Assembly (NCBI GenBank): GCA_028703175.1
Contig: JAQVNJ010000105.1
Coordinates: 1-21,815, forward strand
Reading direction: 5' to 3'
DNA: 21,815 nucleotides
Origin: JAAYCB01 sp012744395
Lineage (GTDB): Bacteria; Planctomycetota; Planctomycetia; Pirellulales; Thermoguttaceae
The notes beneath the pieces were generated by a model. The model had not been told where the DNA came from. It saw nothing but the letters and a program-made list of their open reading frames with translations, and did not search any database. A program made the translations under genes and the position numbers. Below, one piece after another: positions 14,859 to 21,815 of the stretch. Position 1 is the stretch's first letter. Each line of letters begins with the position of its first letter.

Positions 14859-16274
14859 TCATTGCACGCGTTCCATCAGCCGCGCCAGCGTCTCCGCGGC
14901 GTCGCCCAGGAGCAGCACGGTCTTCGCGTCCCGGTAGAGTGGATTGTCTACGCCGGAATAGCCGGGGCGGTCATCCAGATTGCACACCACAACCCCCTTG
15001 GCCTGCTGCGCCTCGAGAATCGGCATTCCCGAAATGGGCGTGCCGGGCACGGAAGATGCCGCCGGGTTGACGACATCGCACGCTCCGACCACCACGGCCA
15101 GATCCGCGGCGGCAAACTCGCTGTTCACCTCGTCCAGGTCGAACAGCAAGTCCGGATCGATCTCCGCCTCAGCCAGCAGCACGTGCATGTGCCCCGGCAT
15201 GCGGCCGGCAAGCGGGTGGACGGCGAACTTGACCTCCTTGCCCAGCTGCCGGATGCGGTTGGCCAATTGCACCGTGGACCGCTGCGCGTGCGCAAGGGCC
15301 ATCCCGTAGCCCGGGACAACGATCACGTTGGCGGCGGCGTGGATCAGTTCGGCAGCCCGCACAAACGGGTCGCTCGCGGCGGCTCCCTCCCCGTCCCCCG
15401 GCCCGTGCCCGGCATCCTGCGGCTGCGCGGTTGGCGCCTCGCGGAGGCCGGCCGGCGGCGGCGCGTACGCGCCGCCGAGCAGCACCGCCGCGAGGCTCCG
15501 GTTCATCGCCCGGCACATCGCATGGGTCAGGATCAGCCCCGAGGCGGCGACCGTCGCGCCGCAGGCGGTCAGAACCTGGCTCTGCATGACGACGCCGCAG
15601 AACCCCGCCGAGAGGCCCGACCAGGCGTTCAGCAGCGAGATCAATACCGGCATGTCCGCGCCGCCGACGCGGATCGAGAACAGGATTCCGCACAGCAGCG
15701 ATGCCAGCAGCGCTCCGCCGGCCAGCGCCGCCCGGGCCGAGCCGGATGCGGCCATCAGCCCGAAGCCGAGCGCCAGGGCGATCGCCAGCCCCGCCGCGAG
15801 AATTCCGCGGTGGCCGCGGATCGCCAGCGGCGCCTGCCGCACGAGCCCCGCCAGCTTCCCGCTGGCCACCATGCTGCCGCTGAACGTGACCGCCCCAACC
15901 ACGAGGGCGAACACTCCGGCCGCCTCGCCGATCCCGCTCACGGCCGATCCCCGCGACAGCTCGACGAAAGAGACCAGGCACGAGGCCAACCCGCCGGCGC
16001 CGTTCTGAAAGCCGATCGTGGCCGGAATCTGTGTCATGTTCACGCGCCGGGCGACGGACAGCCCGCCCAGCGCCCCGACTGCCAGGGCCCCGCCCGCGAT
16101 CCACGGCGTTTGCGCCGGGCTGCGGAAGATCACGATCCCCAGCGCGCAGAATAGCGCCAGGCCGACCAGCAGATTCCCGGAACTGGCGGCGCGCGGATCG
16201 CGGAACCGCCAGATGCCGATCAGGATGATCACCAGGATTGCCGCGTCGAAGAGCAGTTGCCAACGGTCAGCCAT
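14859..16274 (-). CDS. pntB: NAD(P) transhydrogenase subunit beta
   Basis: Membrane subunit of proton-translocating transhydrogenase, 471 residues, a normal length. The N-terminal two thirds carry about nine hydrophobic segments with the family words VNMTQIPATIGFQNGAGGLAS, GADMPVLISLLNAWSGLSAGF and MCRAMNRSL. After a Pro/Gly-rich linker (about 285-310), the NADP-binding domain III follows: VIVVPGYGMALAHAQ (the modified Rossmann loop, about 318-332), HPLAGRMPGHMHVLLAEAEI, DLDEVN, VVVGACDVVNPAA, SGMPILEAQQAKGVVV and GYSGVDNPLY. All key segments are present, so the protein should be active. The enzyme uses the proton gradient to make NADPH from NADH. I chose ATG 16274 (MADRWQLLF): it overlaps the end of the alpha2 gene by eight bases, and the upstream extension lies inside that gene. 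It is last in the three-gene operon. Confidence 0.96.
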   Translation of the reverse strand: MADRWQLLFDAAILVIILIGIWRFRDPRAASSGNLLVGLALFCALGIVIFRSPAQTPWIAGGALAVGALGGLSVARRVNMTQIPATIGFQNGAGGLASCLVSFVELSRGSAVSGIGEAAGVFALVVGAVTFSGSMVASGKLAGLVRQAPLAIRGHRGILAAGLAIALALGFGLMAASGSARAALAGGALLASLLCGILFSIRVGGADMPVLISLLNAWSGLSAGFCGVVMQSQVLTACGATVAASGLILTHAMCRAMNRSLAAVLLGGAYAPPPAGLREAPTAQPQDAGHGPGDGEGAAASDPFVRAAELIHAAANVIVVPGYGMALAHAQRSTVQLANRIRQLGKEVKFAVHPLAGRMPGHMHVLLAEAEIDPDLLFDLDEVNSEFAAADLAVVVGACDVVNPAASSVPGTPISGMPILEAQQAKGVVVCNLDDRPGYSGVDNPLYRDAKTVLLLGDAAETLARLMERVQ

Positions 16275-16563
16275 GGGGTGATTCCTTCTTCTTGAAGAAC
16301 CGCAGCATGCGGCCCGTGACGGCAAATCCGCCCACCAGGTTGAAAGCCCCCATGACGATTGCGACCAGCGCCAGGGCCAGCCCAAGGCCGCCGAGCCCCC
16401 CGGCGGCAAGCAGCAACCAGGCGCCGACGACGGTCACGCCGGAAACGGCGTTGGTCATCGACATCAATGGCGTGTGCAGCCGCGGCGGAATCCGCAGGAT
16501 CAACAGGATTCCGATCGCGAAGGTAACCGCGAATACGCCGATCAAGACGGCCATTTCACCCAT
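16267..16563 (-). CDS. pntAB: NAD(P) transhydrogenase subunit alpha2 (membrane part of alpha)
   Basis: Small membrane protein of 98 residues with three to four hydrophobic segments: EMAVLIGVFAVTFAIGILLIL, then RIPPRLHTPLMSMTNAVSGVTVVGAWLLLAA, then GLALALVAIVMGAFNLVGGFAVTGRMLRFFKK. HTPLMSMTNAVSG is diagnostic for the domain II part of the alpha subunit. In E. coli this is fused to alpha1 as PntA; here it is a separate gene, as in Rhodospirillum rubrum. The start at ATG 16563 has AAAGGAGG seven bases upstream; an in-frame TTG directly before it was rejected. It follows alpha1 by 118 bases and overlaps pntB by eight bases, which suggests coupled translation. Confidence 0.95.
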   Translation of the reverse strand: MGEMAVLIGVFAVTFAIGILLILRIPPRLHTPLMSMTNAVSGVTVVGAWLLLAAGGLGGLGLALALVAIVMGAFNLVGGFAVTGRMLRFFKKKESPHG

Positions 16564-16681
16564 CAATCAACCTCCTTTGGTTGCCGCCGCCCAGGGGGCT
16601 GCAGGTTTCGTGGTGGTGCACACCAGGGACCGGCCCGCGCGGCTCTCGGCGCGTGCCGGCGCGTGCCGGCGGCTGGGCGGA

Positions 16682-17842
16682 TCAGGCGGGCGCCATCGCC
16701 TTCAGCGCCCCCGCATGGACGATCTGCCCGCCCCGGGTGACCAGCGTGGCGCGGACGATGTCATCCTCCAGGTCGGGCGCGTCGAGCCCATGCTTGTACA
16801 GATTCTTGATGAAATGCAGCAAGTTCCGCGCGTACAGCCAGCTCCCGTGAACCGGCATCGAACCCGGAATATTCCAGAGCCCGACAATCGAAACGCCGCG
16901 GTGCACGGCCTCCGCGCCCGGCCGCGTGGCCGCGCAGTTGCCCCCTTGATCGACGGACACGTCGATGATGATCGAACCGGGTTTCATTTCCGCGACCATT
17001 GCCTCGGTGACGAGGAGCGGGGCGACCTCGCCCGGCACCAGCGCGCTGAGGATCACCATGTCCGCCTCGGCCACGAGGGGGGCCAGCACGGCCCGCTCCT
17101 TTTCCAGCCAGTCATCGGGCAGGGCCCGCGTCCGCCCCTGGTCGTCGATGGCCAGGTCGGCGGGGACCTCGAATCCGGCGACCTTCGCCCCGATGCTGTC
17201 CGCCGCTTTCCGCGCGTCCTCGCGAATGTCCACCGCGGTCACCGAGCCGCCGAGCCGCTTGGCCGTGGCAATCGCCTGGAGGCCGACCACGCCCCCGCCG
17301 ACGATGAGGAACTTGGCCGCCTTGATCGTGCCGATCGCCGTGCCGAGCAACGGGATGAACTTGGGAAACCTGTTCGCCGCCAGCAGCACCGACTTGTAGC
17401 CGGTGATCGTGCTCATGCTCGTCAACGCGTCCATCGTCTGCGCCCGGGAGATCCGCGGGACGCCGTCCATCGTGAACGACGTCACGCCCCGCCGGGCCAG
17501 CATGCGGACCATCTCGTGGTTGCCGGGAGTCGCCGGATGCAGAAACGTGACCAGGCTTGCCCCCTCGCGGAGCATCTCCGCCTCATGCTTGCCCGATGCC
17601 GGGCTGATCCACGGCTGCTTGACCTTGAGCACAAGGTCGGCCCGGGCGAAGAGGTCGGCGGCGTCGGCGACGATTTCCGCGCCCGCCCTGGCATAGCTCT
17701 CGTCTGTGCAGAGGGCCGCTTCGCCGGCCGCCTCCTGCACGAGCACCTCAAAGCCCATCGCCTTGTATTGCGCAACGGTCTCGGGGATCGCCGCAACCCG
17801 ACCTTCCTGCTCCAGAACTTCCTTGGGAATTCCGAGGATCAT
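16682..17842 (-). CDS. pntAA: NAD(P) transhydrogenase subunit alpha1 (NAD-binding)
   Basis: Soluble NAD(H)-binding domain I of proton-translocating transhydrogenase, 386 residues, matching stand-alone alpha1 subunits. It begins MILGIPKEVLEQEGRVAAIPETV, the alanine-dehydrogenase/PNT N-terminal pattern. PRISRAQTMDALTSMSTITGYKSVL follows, then the NAD Rossmann fold FLIVGGGVVGLQAIATAKRLG with the acidic VDIRED after it (about 170-200), the mobile-loop region (about 215-240), and SIIIDVSVDQGGNCAATRPG. ATG 17842 has AGGAGG six bases upstream; the in-frame extension to 18001 has no family character and was rejected. It is first in the alpha1-alpha2-beta operon. The 118-base gap to alpha2 contains a 10-base tandem duplication (CGCGTGCCGG twice, at about 16650-16669). 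No promoter could be placed with confidence in the upstream 460 bases. Confidence 0.95.
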   Translation of the reverse strand: MILGIPKEVLEQEGRVAAIPETVAQYKAMGFEVLVQEAAGEAALCTDESYARAGAEIVADAADLFARADLVLKVKQPWISPASGKHEAEMLREGASLVTFLHPATPGNHEMVRMLARRGVTSFTMDGVPRISRAQTMDALTSMSTITGYKSVLLAANRFPKFIPLLGTAIGTIKAAKFLIVGGGVVGLQAIATAKRLGGSVTAVDIREDARKAADSIGAKVAGFEVPADLAIDDQGRTRALPDDWLEKERAVLAPLVAEADMVILSALVPGEVAPLLVTEAMVAEMKPGSIIIDVSVDQGGNCAATRPGAEAVHRGVSIVGLWNIPGSMPVHGSWLYARNLLHFIKNLYKHGLDAPDLEDDIVRATLVTRGGQIVHAGALKAMAPA

Positions 17843-18305
17843 CCGCGGCCTCCTATCATGTTGGCATTCAACGATCCCGCAATGGAGCCTCGCCCCCTCC
17901 ACGGAAAGAACCGTCCGCGGACCCGCGCTGGGGATCGGTTTCCGTTCTCCGCCAATTCTAATGATGCGACAATACGCCCGCCAGCCCCGCGCCACGGCCA
18001 AACAAGACAGCCATCGCCCACACCCCCGAAGGAGCTAAGCGGCCTAGCCTCGGTGAGCGGTCCCAAGAATCCGCCCGGTTTCCCGCAGACAATTATCCCA
18101 CTTCACTCGTTATCGACTGGCCACAATTGTCCGGGATTGAACCGGTTCATCTGCAAACCGACCCAGAAGTGCTTGCCATCGTCAGCGGCCGCACACACGC
18201 GATGATCCGAGACCGGATCCGCTGCCACACGCCACGGAAGATTCGTGGCATCAAGATAATGGAGTATTCCGGACTCCGCGTTTGCAGCGGAAAGAGCCTT
18301 TTCTT
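17843..18305. other. Intergenic region upstream of the transhydrogenase operon, with a possible short coding remnant
   Basis: 463 bases between the stop of the FAD oxidoreductase and alpha1. The minus-strand frame ending at 18103 reads, after about 18305, a peptide of mixed composition (HYLDATNLPWRVAADP, DDGKHFWVGLQMNRFNPG) unlike the Arg/Gly-rich shadow frames nearby. It lacks an ATG and a ribosome binding site, so it may be chance or a gene remnant. A palindrome GAAAGA/TCTTTC (about 18290-18307) spans the FAD gene stop. The transhydrogenase promoter should lie here but is not clear. Confidence 0.4.
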
Positions 18306-21300
18306 TCAGCGCGGCGCCGCCGGCGGCTGCTCTTCGAGGACCGCCTTGGCGTGCCGGGCGAGATGGCCGCGGAGGTCGGTTGCGTAGGCCCGCAGCGTCG
18401 CCTCGCCAAGACCCTGGTGGTCGCCGAGGCGATACAGGGCGCGGGCCAGGAACAGCTCGCGAAGCGATTCGCGCCGCGTGTGGACGGTGTTCACGTAGCG
18501 GGCATACTCGGCGTCGTGCGTCTTGGCCGCGGCAATCGTGTCGTGGACGTGGCCGGCCATGCCCGGCTTGCGGAGCAGTTCCGCCAGGGCCGGGGCCGCC
18601 GCCCGATCGCCCAACCGCTCCAGGGCCATCGCCACCGCGCGATGGTGGGAGAAGTCGGAGCCGGCATCCAGCAACTCGACCTTCTCCAGGATCACGGGCG
18701 CCGCCTTTCGAGCTCGCGCCATCCCCAGGGCGACGATCGCCTTGTCCAGCGGGCTCAAGGCATCGCCCGATTGGCCCATCCCCCAGTAGTTCCACCCCTC
18801 GTCCCACTTCTCCGCGACACGGACCCGGTCGACGATTGCATCGGCGCCGGTCGCGTCGCCGAAGAGCATCGCCAGCATCACGGCGTAGATGTAGCGCTGC
18901 TGGCCCTCGCGCGAGGCGAACGCCTCGCGCACCAGCGGCAGCGACTGTTCGCCGTGGAAATGGACGAGCGCCGCGGCGCGGTAGTTGCCGGGGGCCTCGC
19001 GGACCGCCTGGGCGAGCGCTTCGCGCGGCAAGGGCTGCACCTCGCCCTGCTCGAGGACCTCCTCCGCCAAGTAGCCCAGTTCAACCAGCTCCCGCTGCAA
19101 GCCGCCGACGTCGATCGCGCGGAGCAGCGGCGAGGCTTCCCGGGCGGCCGTCGCCGCGGCCAGCCCGGCGGCGTACCCCTGGTTCTGGATGCAGGCCTGC
19201 ATCCGCACCAGCGTCACGGCGTCGCGATGCACGCTGATCCCCAGGCCCGTGACCAGCAGCCCTTCGAGCCCCTTGGGAAGCAGGCACCGATAGGGAATGT
19301 TGACCGTAAAGGCCCCTCCCATCCGCTGCGTTTCCAGCATCAGGAAGGGGTCCACCGTGTAGCCGTGCGAATCGTAGTCGCTGCGGGCCTGGCTGATCGT
19401 GTCGGAATACGTGCGGCCGATCGCCTGATCGAGGATCGTCATGCGGAAGTCCCCCACAATCCGCCGCCGCTCGCGCGTGTCGACGAGCTGCCCCTGGTCG
19501 AAGGCCTCGGGGTACTTCTGTTTCGCGTAGACGAAGACGTGCCAGACGTCGACCATGTCCGTCTCGTCGACGATCGTGAAGTCGGTGTTCGTGTAGCCCG
19601 CGCCGAGCCGGCGCGGGGGAAGGCCCGTCCCCTGCATGCCGAATTCGCCCGCGTCGGTGTAGTCGGTCTCCGCGCCGGCCGCGGCGGCCACGTCGGCGTT
19701 GCCGGTGGAGTCGATCACCGCGTTGGCCAGCACGGCGCCGCGGCCTTGCGGCGTGGCCACCACGGCGCCGACGACGCGGTCGCCGTCGACCACCGCGCCG
19801 CAGCCGATCGCGCCGAACCAGATGTCGGCCCCTTCCTCGAGCAGCGTCCGCCGCCACCACTCGGCCCGCTGCTCCGGTTGCCAGCGATTGCCCCCGGGGA
19901 TCGTGGCGGTAAATCCCTCTCGATTTCCGCTGTGGTAACCGGTGATGTAGCCGGCCGTCCCCACGCCGCCGAGCATGTGCAGGTACTCGACGACGAGCAC
20001 CCTGGCCCCCTCGCGCGCCGCGGCGATGCCCGCCGGTGCCCCGCCCGTGCCCCCGCCGATCACCACCACGTCGTAGCGGCCCAAGACGGGCAGGTTGCGG
20101 GCCTCCTGGGAGAGCGTTGCCAGCTCCTGGATCGGCCGCACGCCGACCAGCAGCTCGCGGACCTCGCCGGCGGCAACCGCGGCGGCCGCCGCCTCTCCCG
20201 GCAACCGCACGCCGGCCGGTTTGCCCAAGTCAGCCGCCTCCTTGGCCGCGGCGGCGCCGATCCGCGCACCCAGGTCGATCAGCTCCAACGGCCGCAGCAA
20301 CTGCTCAGCGCGGGCCCGGCTGACGTCGCCCGCGCCCCCCAGCAGGTAAAGCCGCTCCACCCCGTCCGGCCGGAAGGCATCCAGCGGCAGAACGCCGACC
20401 GGCAGCCCATCGCCGGGGATCGACTGCCGGCCATGGACTGGATCGGGCGGCACCTGGAACAGGCGGTCGGCCGCGACGCGCTGCGCGGCGTGGTAGGTGA
20501 GCGTGCGGGCCACCTGCTCGGCCTTGGCGAAGGAGGCAAAGCTGCCGTCCGGCATGGGAATATGCAGCGTGTACTCGATGGCCTTGAACAGGCGGTTTCT
20601 CCCTTGCAGCACCGGTCCGCAGCGGTTTCCATAGCGAACGGCCTGGCCGCGGAGCGGCGAATCGCCGATGCATATCTCACACCAGCCGGGGAAGCCGCAA
20701 ACGCAGGGATAGGCCACGAAGCCGGGCGGGATCACCCGCACCGAGCCGTTTTCTATTTCCACCGGATCGCCGCCGACAACCACGTGGTGGAACGTCTGCT
20801 CGCCGGCCGGGTAAGCCCGGAAGCGGGCCCCGGCGAGCCGCGCCACCGTGCCCCGCTCGGTAGCGTCAATAATCACTCGTGCGAGCACCGCCTGGCGGCC
20901 GGCGCGGTTGGCCATCACGATCCCCGCGGGCGCTCCCCCGGCGTCGCGCAGCACGTCCGTGGCGGGGCAGCTAAAGAGAAACTCGACCCCCGCGCTGAGC
21001 AGGGCGTTTTCCAACGTTTTCTTCACGTGCAGAGGACGGGGCGGTTGCGGCAGGGCGGCTGCCTTCTCCTCGATGGCCCCGAGCACCTCGATCTCGCCGA
21101 GCAGGATGCGGTCGTACTGCGGAGGCTTTTTCAAGGCGAATCGGACATAGCGCGCGGTGGCCTCAAGCGGCGCGGCCAGAACATAGACACCCGTTCCGCC
21201 GCCCGGCTCCCCTTTCAACTCCGCCACCTGCTCCCAGGATTGCCTGTCGCCGCTGACCGACACGGCCACGCTCTCGACGTTGAAGCCGCTGCCTCCCAGC

Positions 21301-21815
21301 GTCGCCTCGTCGCGGCGGTAAACGGCGATGCGGACCTCGTGGACCTCCTCGGCCTTGCCCAGGTCGGCGTCGAGCGTCACATCGCCGTCGTACTGGACGC
21401 TCTCCTTGGAAGCATCTCCCCAAGCGCCGTCCGCCAGGCGGCTGGGCGGGTCGGTGTCCTGGTGCGGCGCGCCGCTCGGGCGGGTCGCCGTATAGCGGAA
21501 GGCGAGGCGTTCGCGCTGCGGCTCGATCCGCGTCGCCACCGGATCGTTGAAGATCGCCTTGGCCAGCGGCGATTTCGGCGCCTCCCCCTCGTCCAGCCAG
21601 AGCCGCAGCGTGGCGGTCATGTCGTCGCCGAGGTACGGATACGGCGCGGCGAGAAATACCCGCGCCCCCGCCTCGGCCGCCGCCAGCGCCGCCGAGACGG
21701 CCCCCGTGCCGCCGCCGACAACGACCACGTCGACATCGTAGGCCACGGGTATCTGGCGGGCCGACTCGCGGACCGCCGCCGCCCCGGCAGCAAACGAACC
21801 GGCTGGCGGCGCCAG
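18306..21815 (-). CDS. Exported tandem FAD-dependent oxidoreductase with discoidin-like insertion and HEAT-like C-terminus, 5' end outside window
   Basis: At least 1169 residues; the frame is open to the last base, so the start is missing. The first visible residues (LAPPAGSFAAGAAAVRESAR) look like the end of a signal peptide, so a GTG at 21746 that would cut into the fold is unlikely to be the start. Counting from that GTG: a first FAD-binding Rossmann motif VVVVGGGTGAVSAA (7-20) with PYLGDDMTATLRLWL; an insert at about 85-225 resembling an F5/8 type C (discoidin) sandwich (DVTLDADLGKAEEVHEVRIAVY, GFNVESVAVSVSGD, ARYVRFALKK); the rest of the first oxidoreductase; a second one at about 557 on (VVVIGGGTGGAPAGIAA, EYLHMLGGVGTAGYITGYHSGN, AVIDSTGNADVAAAAG); and an alpha-helical HEAT-like region from about 880. 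Both FAD motifs look intact. Substrate unknown; likely periplasmic or surface. Confidence 0.88.
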   Translation of the reverse strand: MAPPAGSFAAGAAAVRESARQIPVAYDVDVVVVGGGTGAVSAALAAAEAGARVFLAAPYPYLGDDMTATLRLWLDEGEAPKSPLAKAIFNDPVATRIEPQRERLAFRYTATRPSGAPHQDTDPPSRLADGAWGDASKESVQYDGDVTLDADLGKAEEVHEVRIAVYRRDEATLGGSGFNVESVAVSVSGDRQSWEQVAELKGEPGGGTGVYVLAAPLEATARYVRFALKKPPQYDRILLGEIEVLGAIEEKAAALPQPPRPLHVKKTLENALLSAGVEFLFSCPATDVLRDAGGAPAGIVMANRAGRQAVLARVIIDATERGTVARLAGARFRAYPAGEQTFHHVVVGGDPVEIENGSVRVIPPGFVAYPCVCGFPGWCEICIGDSPLRGQAVRYGNRCGPVLQGRNRLFKAIEYTLHIPMPDGSFASFAKAEQVARTLTYHAAQRVAADRLFQVPPDPVHGRQSIPGDGLPVGVLPLDAFRPDGVERLYLLGGAGDVSRARAEQLLRPLELIDLGARIGAAAAKEAADLGKPAGVRLPGEAAAAAVAAGEVRELLVGVRPIQELATLSQEARNLPVLGRYDVVVIGGGTGGAPAGIAAAREGARVLVVEYLHMLGGVGTAGYITGYHSGNREGFTATIPGGNRWQPEQRAEWWRRTLLEEGADIWFGAIGCGAVVDGDRVVGAVVATPQGRGAVLANAVIDSTGNADVAAAAGAETDYTDAGEFGMQGTGLPPRRLGAGYTNTDFTIVDETDMVDVWHVFVYAKQKYPEAFDQGQLVDTRERRRIVGDFRMTILDQAIGRTYSDTISQARSDYDSHGYTVDPFLMLETQRMGGAFTVNIPYRCLLPKGLEGLLVTGLGISVHRDAVTLVRMQACIQNQGYAAGLAAATAAREASPLLRAIDVGGLQRELVELGYLAEEVLEQGEVQPLPREALAQAVREAPGNYRAAALVHFHGEQSLPLVREAFASREGQQRYIYAVMLAMLFGDATGADAIVDRVRVAEKWDEGWNYWGMGQSGDALSPLDKAIVALGMARARKAAPVILEKVELLDAGSDFSHHRAVAMALERLGDRAAAPALAELLRKPGMAGHVHDTIAAAKTHDAEYARYVNTVHTRRESLRELFLARALYRLGDHQGLGEATLRAYATDLRGHLARHAKAVLEEQPPAAPR

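Noticed and set aside
14862..16154. 430-codon plus-strand frame opposite pntB
   Set aside because: Antisense shadow; Arg/Gln/His-rich and without domain.
16238..18205. 655-codon plus-strand frame opposite the transhydrogenase alpha genes
   Set aside because: Antisense shadow spanning two real genes and a spacer.
21744..21746. GTG as start of the FAD oxidoreductase
   Set aside because: The frame continues to the window edge with signal-peptide-like residues, and the GTG sits immediately before the first strand of the FAD fold without a ribosome binding site.

Overview
The window is a GC-rich chromosomal segment that most likely comes from a planctomycete, probably of the Pirellula type. That placement is an inference from gene content: an exported arylsulfatase, a very large exported tandem FAD oxidoreductase with an inserted discoidin-like region, a membrane-anchored prenyltransferase/squalene-cyclase-repeat protein, C4 zinc-finger TraR/DksA proteins and a split proton-translocating transhydrogenase. 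No rRNA, tRNA, phage, insertion sequence or CRISPR array was recognised. The GC bias produces long spurious antisense reading frames; the genes were chosen by protein content, ribosome binding sites and neighbour spacing.

Layout. 1-2969 (minus) is the 5' part of a cyclic beta-1,2-glucan synthase-like gene that leaves the window on the left; a good sigma-70-type promoter lies upstream at 3121-3149. 3423-4949 (minus) is a secreted sulfatase. 5506-6462 (plus) is a tandem GNAT acetyltransferase, convergent with an N-carbamoylputrescine amidase (7019-7912, minus). The 556 bases between them are a repeat-bounded non-coding block with a 25-bp-stem hairpin. 8248-8853 (plus) is a GmhA-like sugar isomerase and 9275-10834 (plus) a membrane-anchored alpha/alpha-barrel repeat protein.

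14021 down to 10845 (minus) is a compact five-gene stress-type cluster: a TraR/DksA zinc-finger protein, a BON-domain protein, an MscS channel fused to a ParB-like domain, and two Rnk/GreA-C-like proteins. BON and the channel overlap by four bases. Three of the five genes belong to families that act at the RNA polymerase secondary channel, and the fourth product is a mechanosensitive channel with an unexpected cytosolic ParB-like domain. This is the most unusual part of the window.

17842 down to 14859 (minus) is the transhydrogenase operon (alpha1, alpha2, beta), which couples NADH/NADPH exchange to the proton gradient. An 836-base gene-free, hairpin-rich stretch separates it from the stress cluster. 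18306 to the right edge (minus) is the tandem FAD oxidoreductase. Its true start is outside the window, because the frame stays open to the last base and the visible N-terminus looks like the end of a signal peptide.
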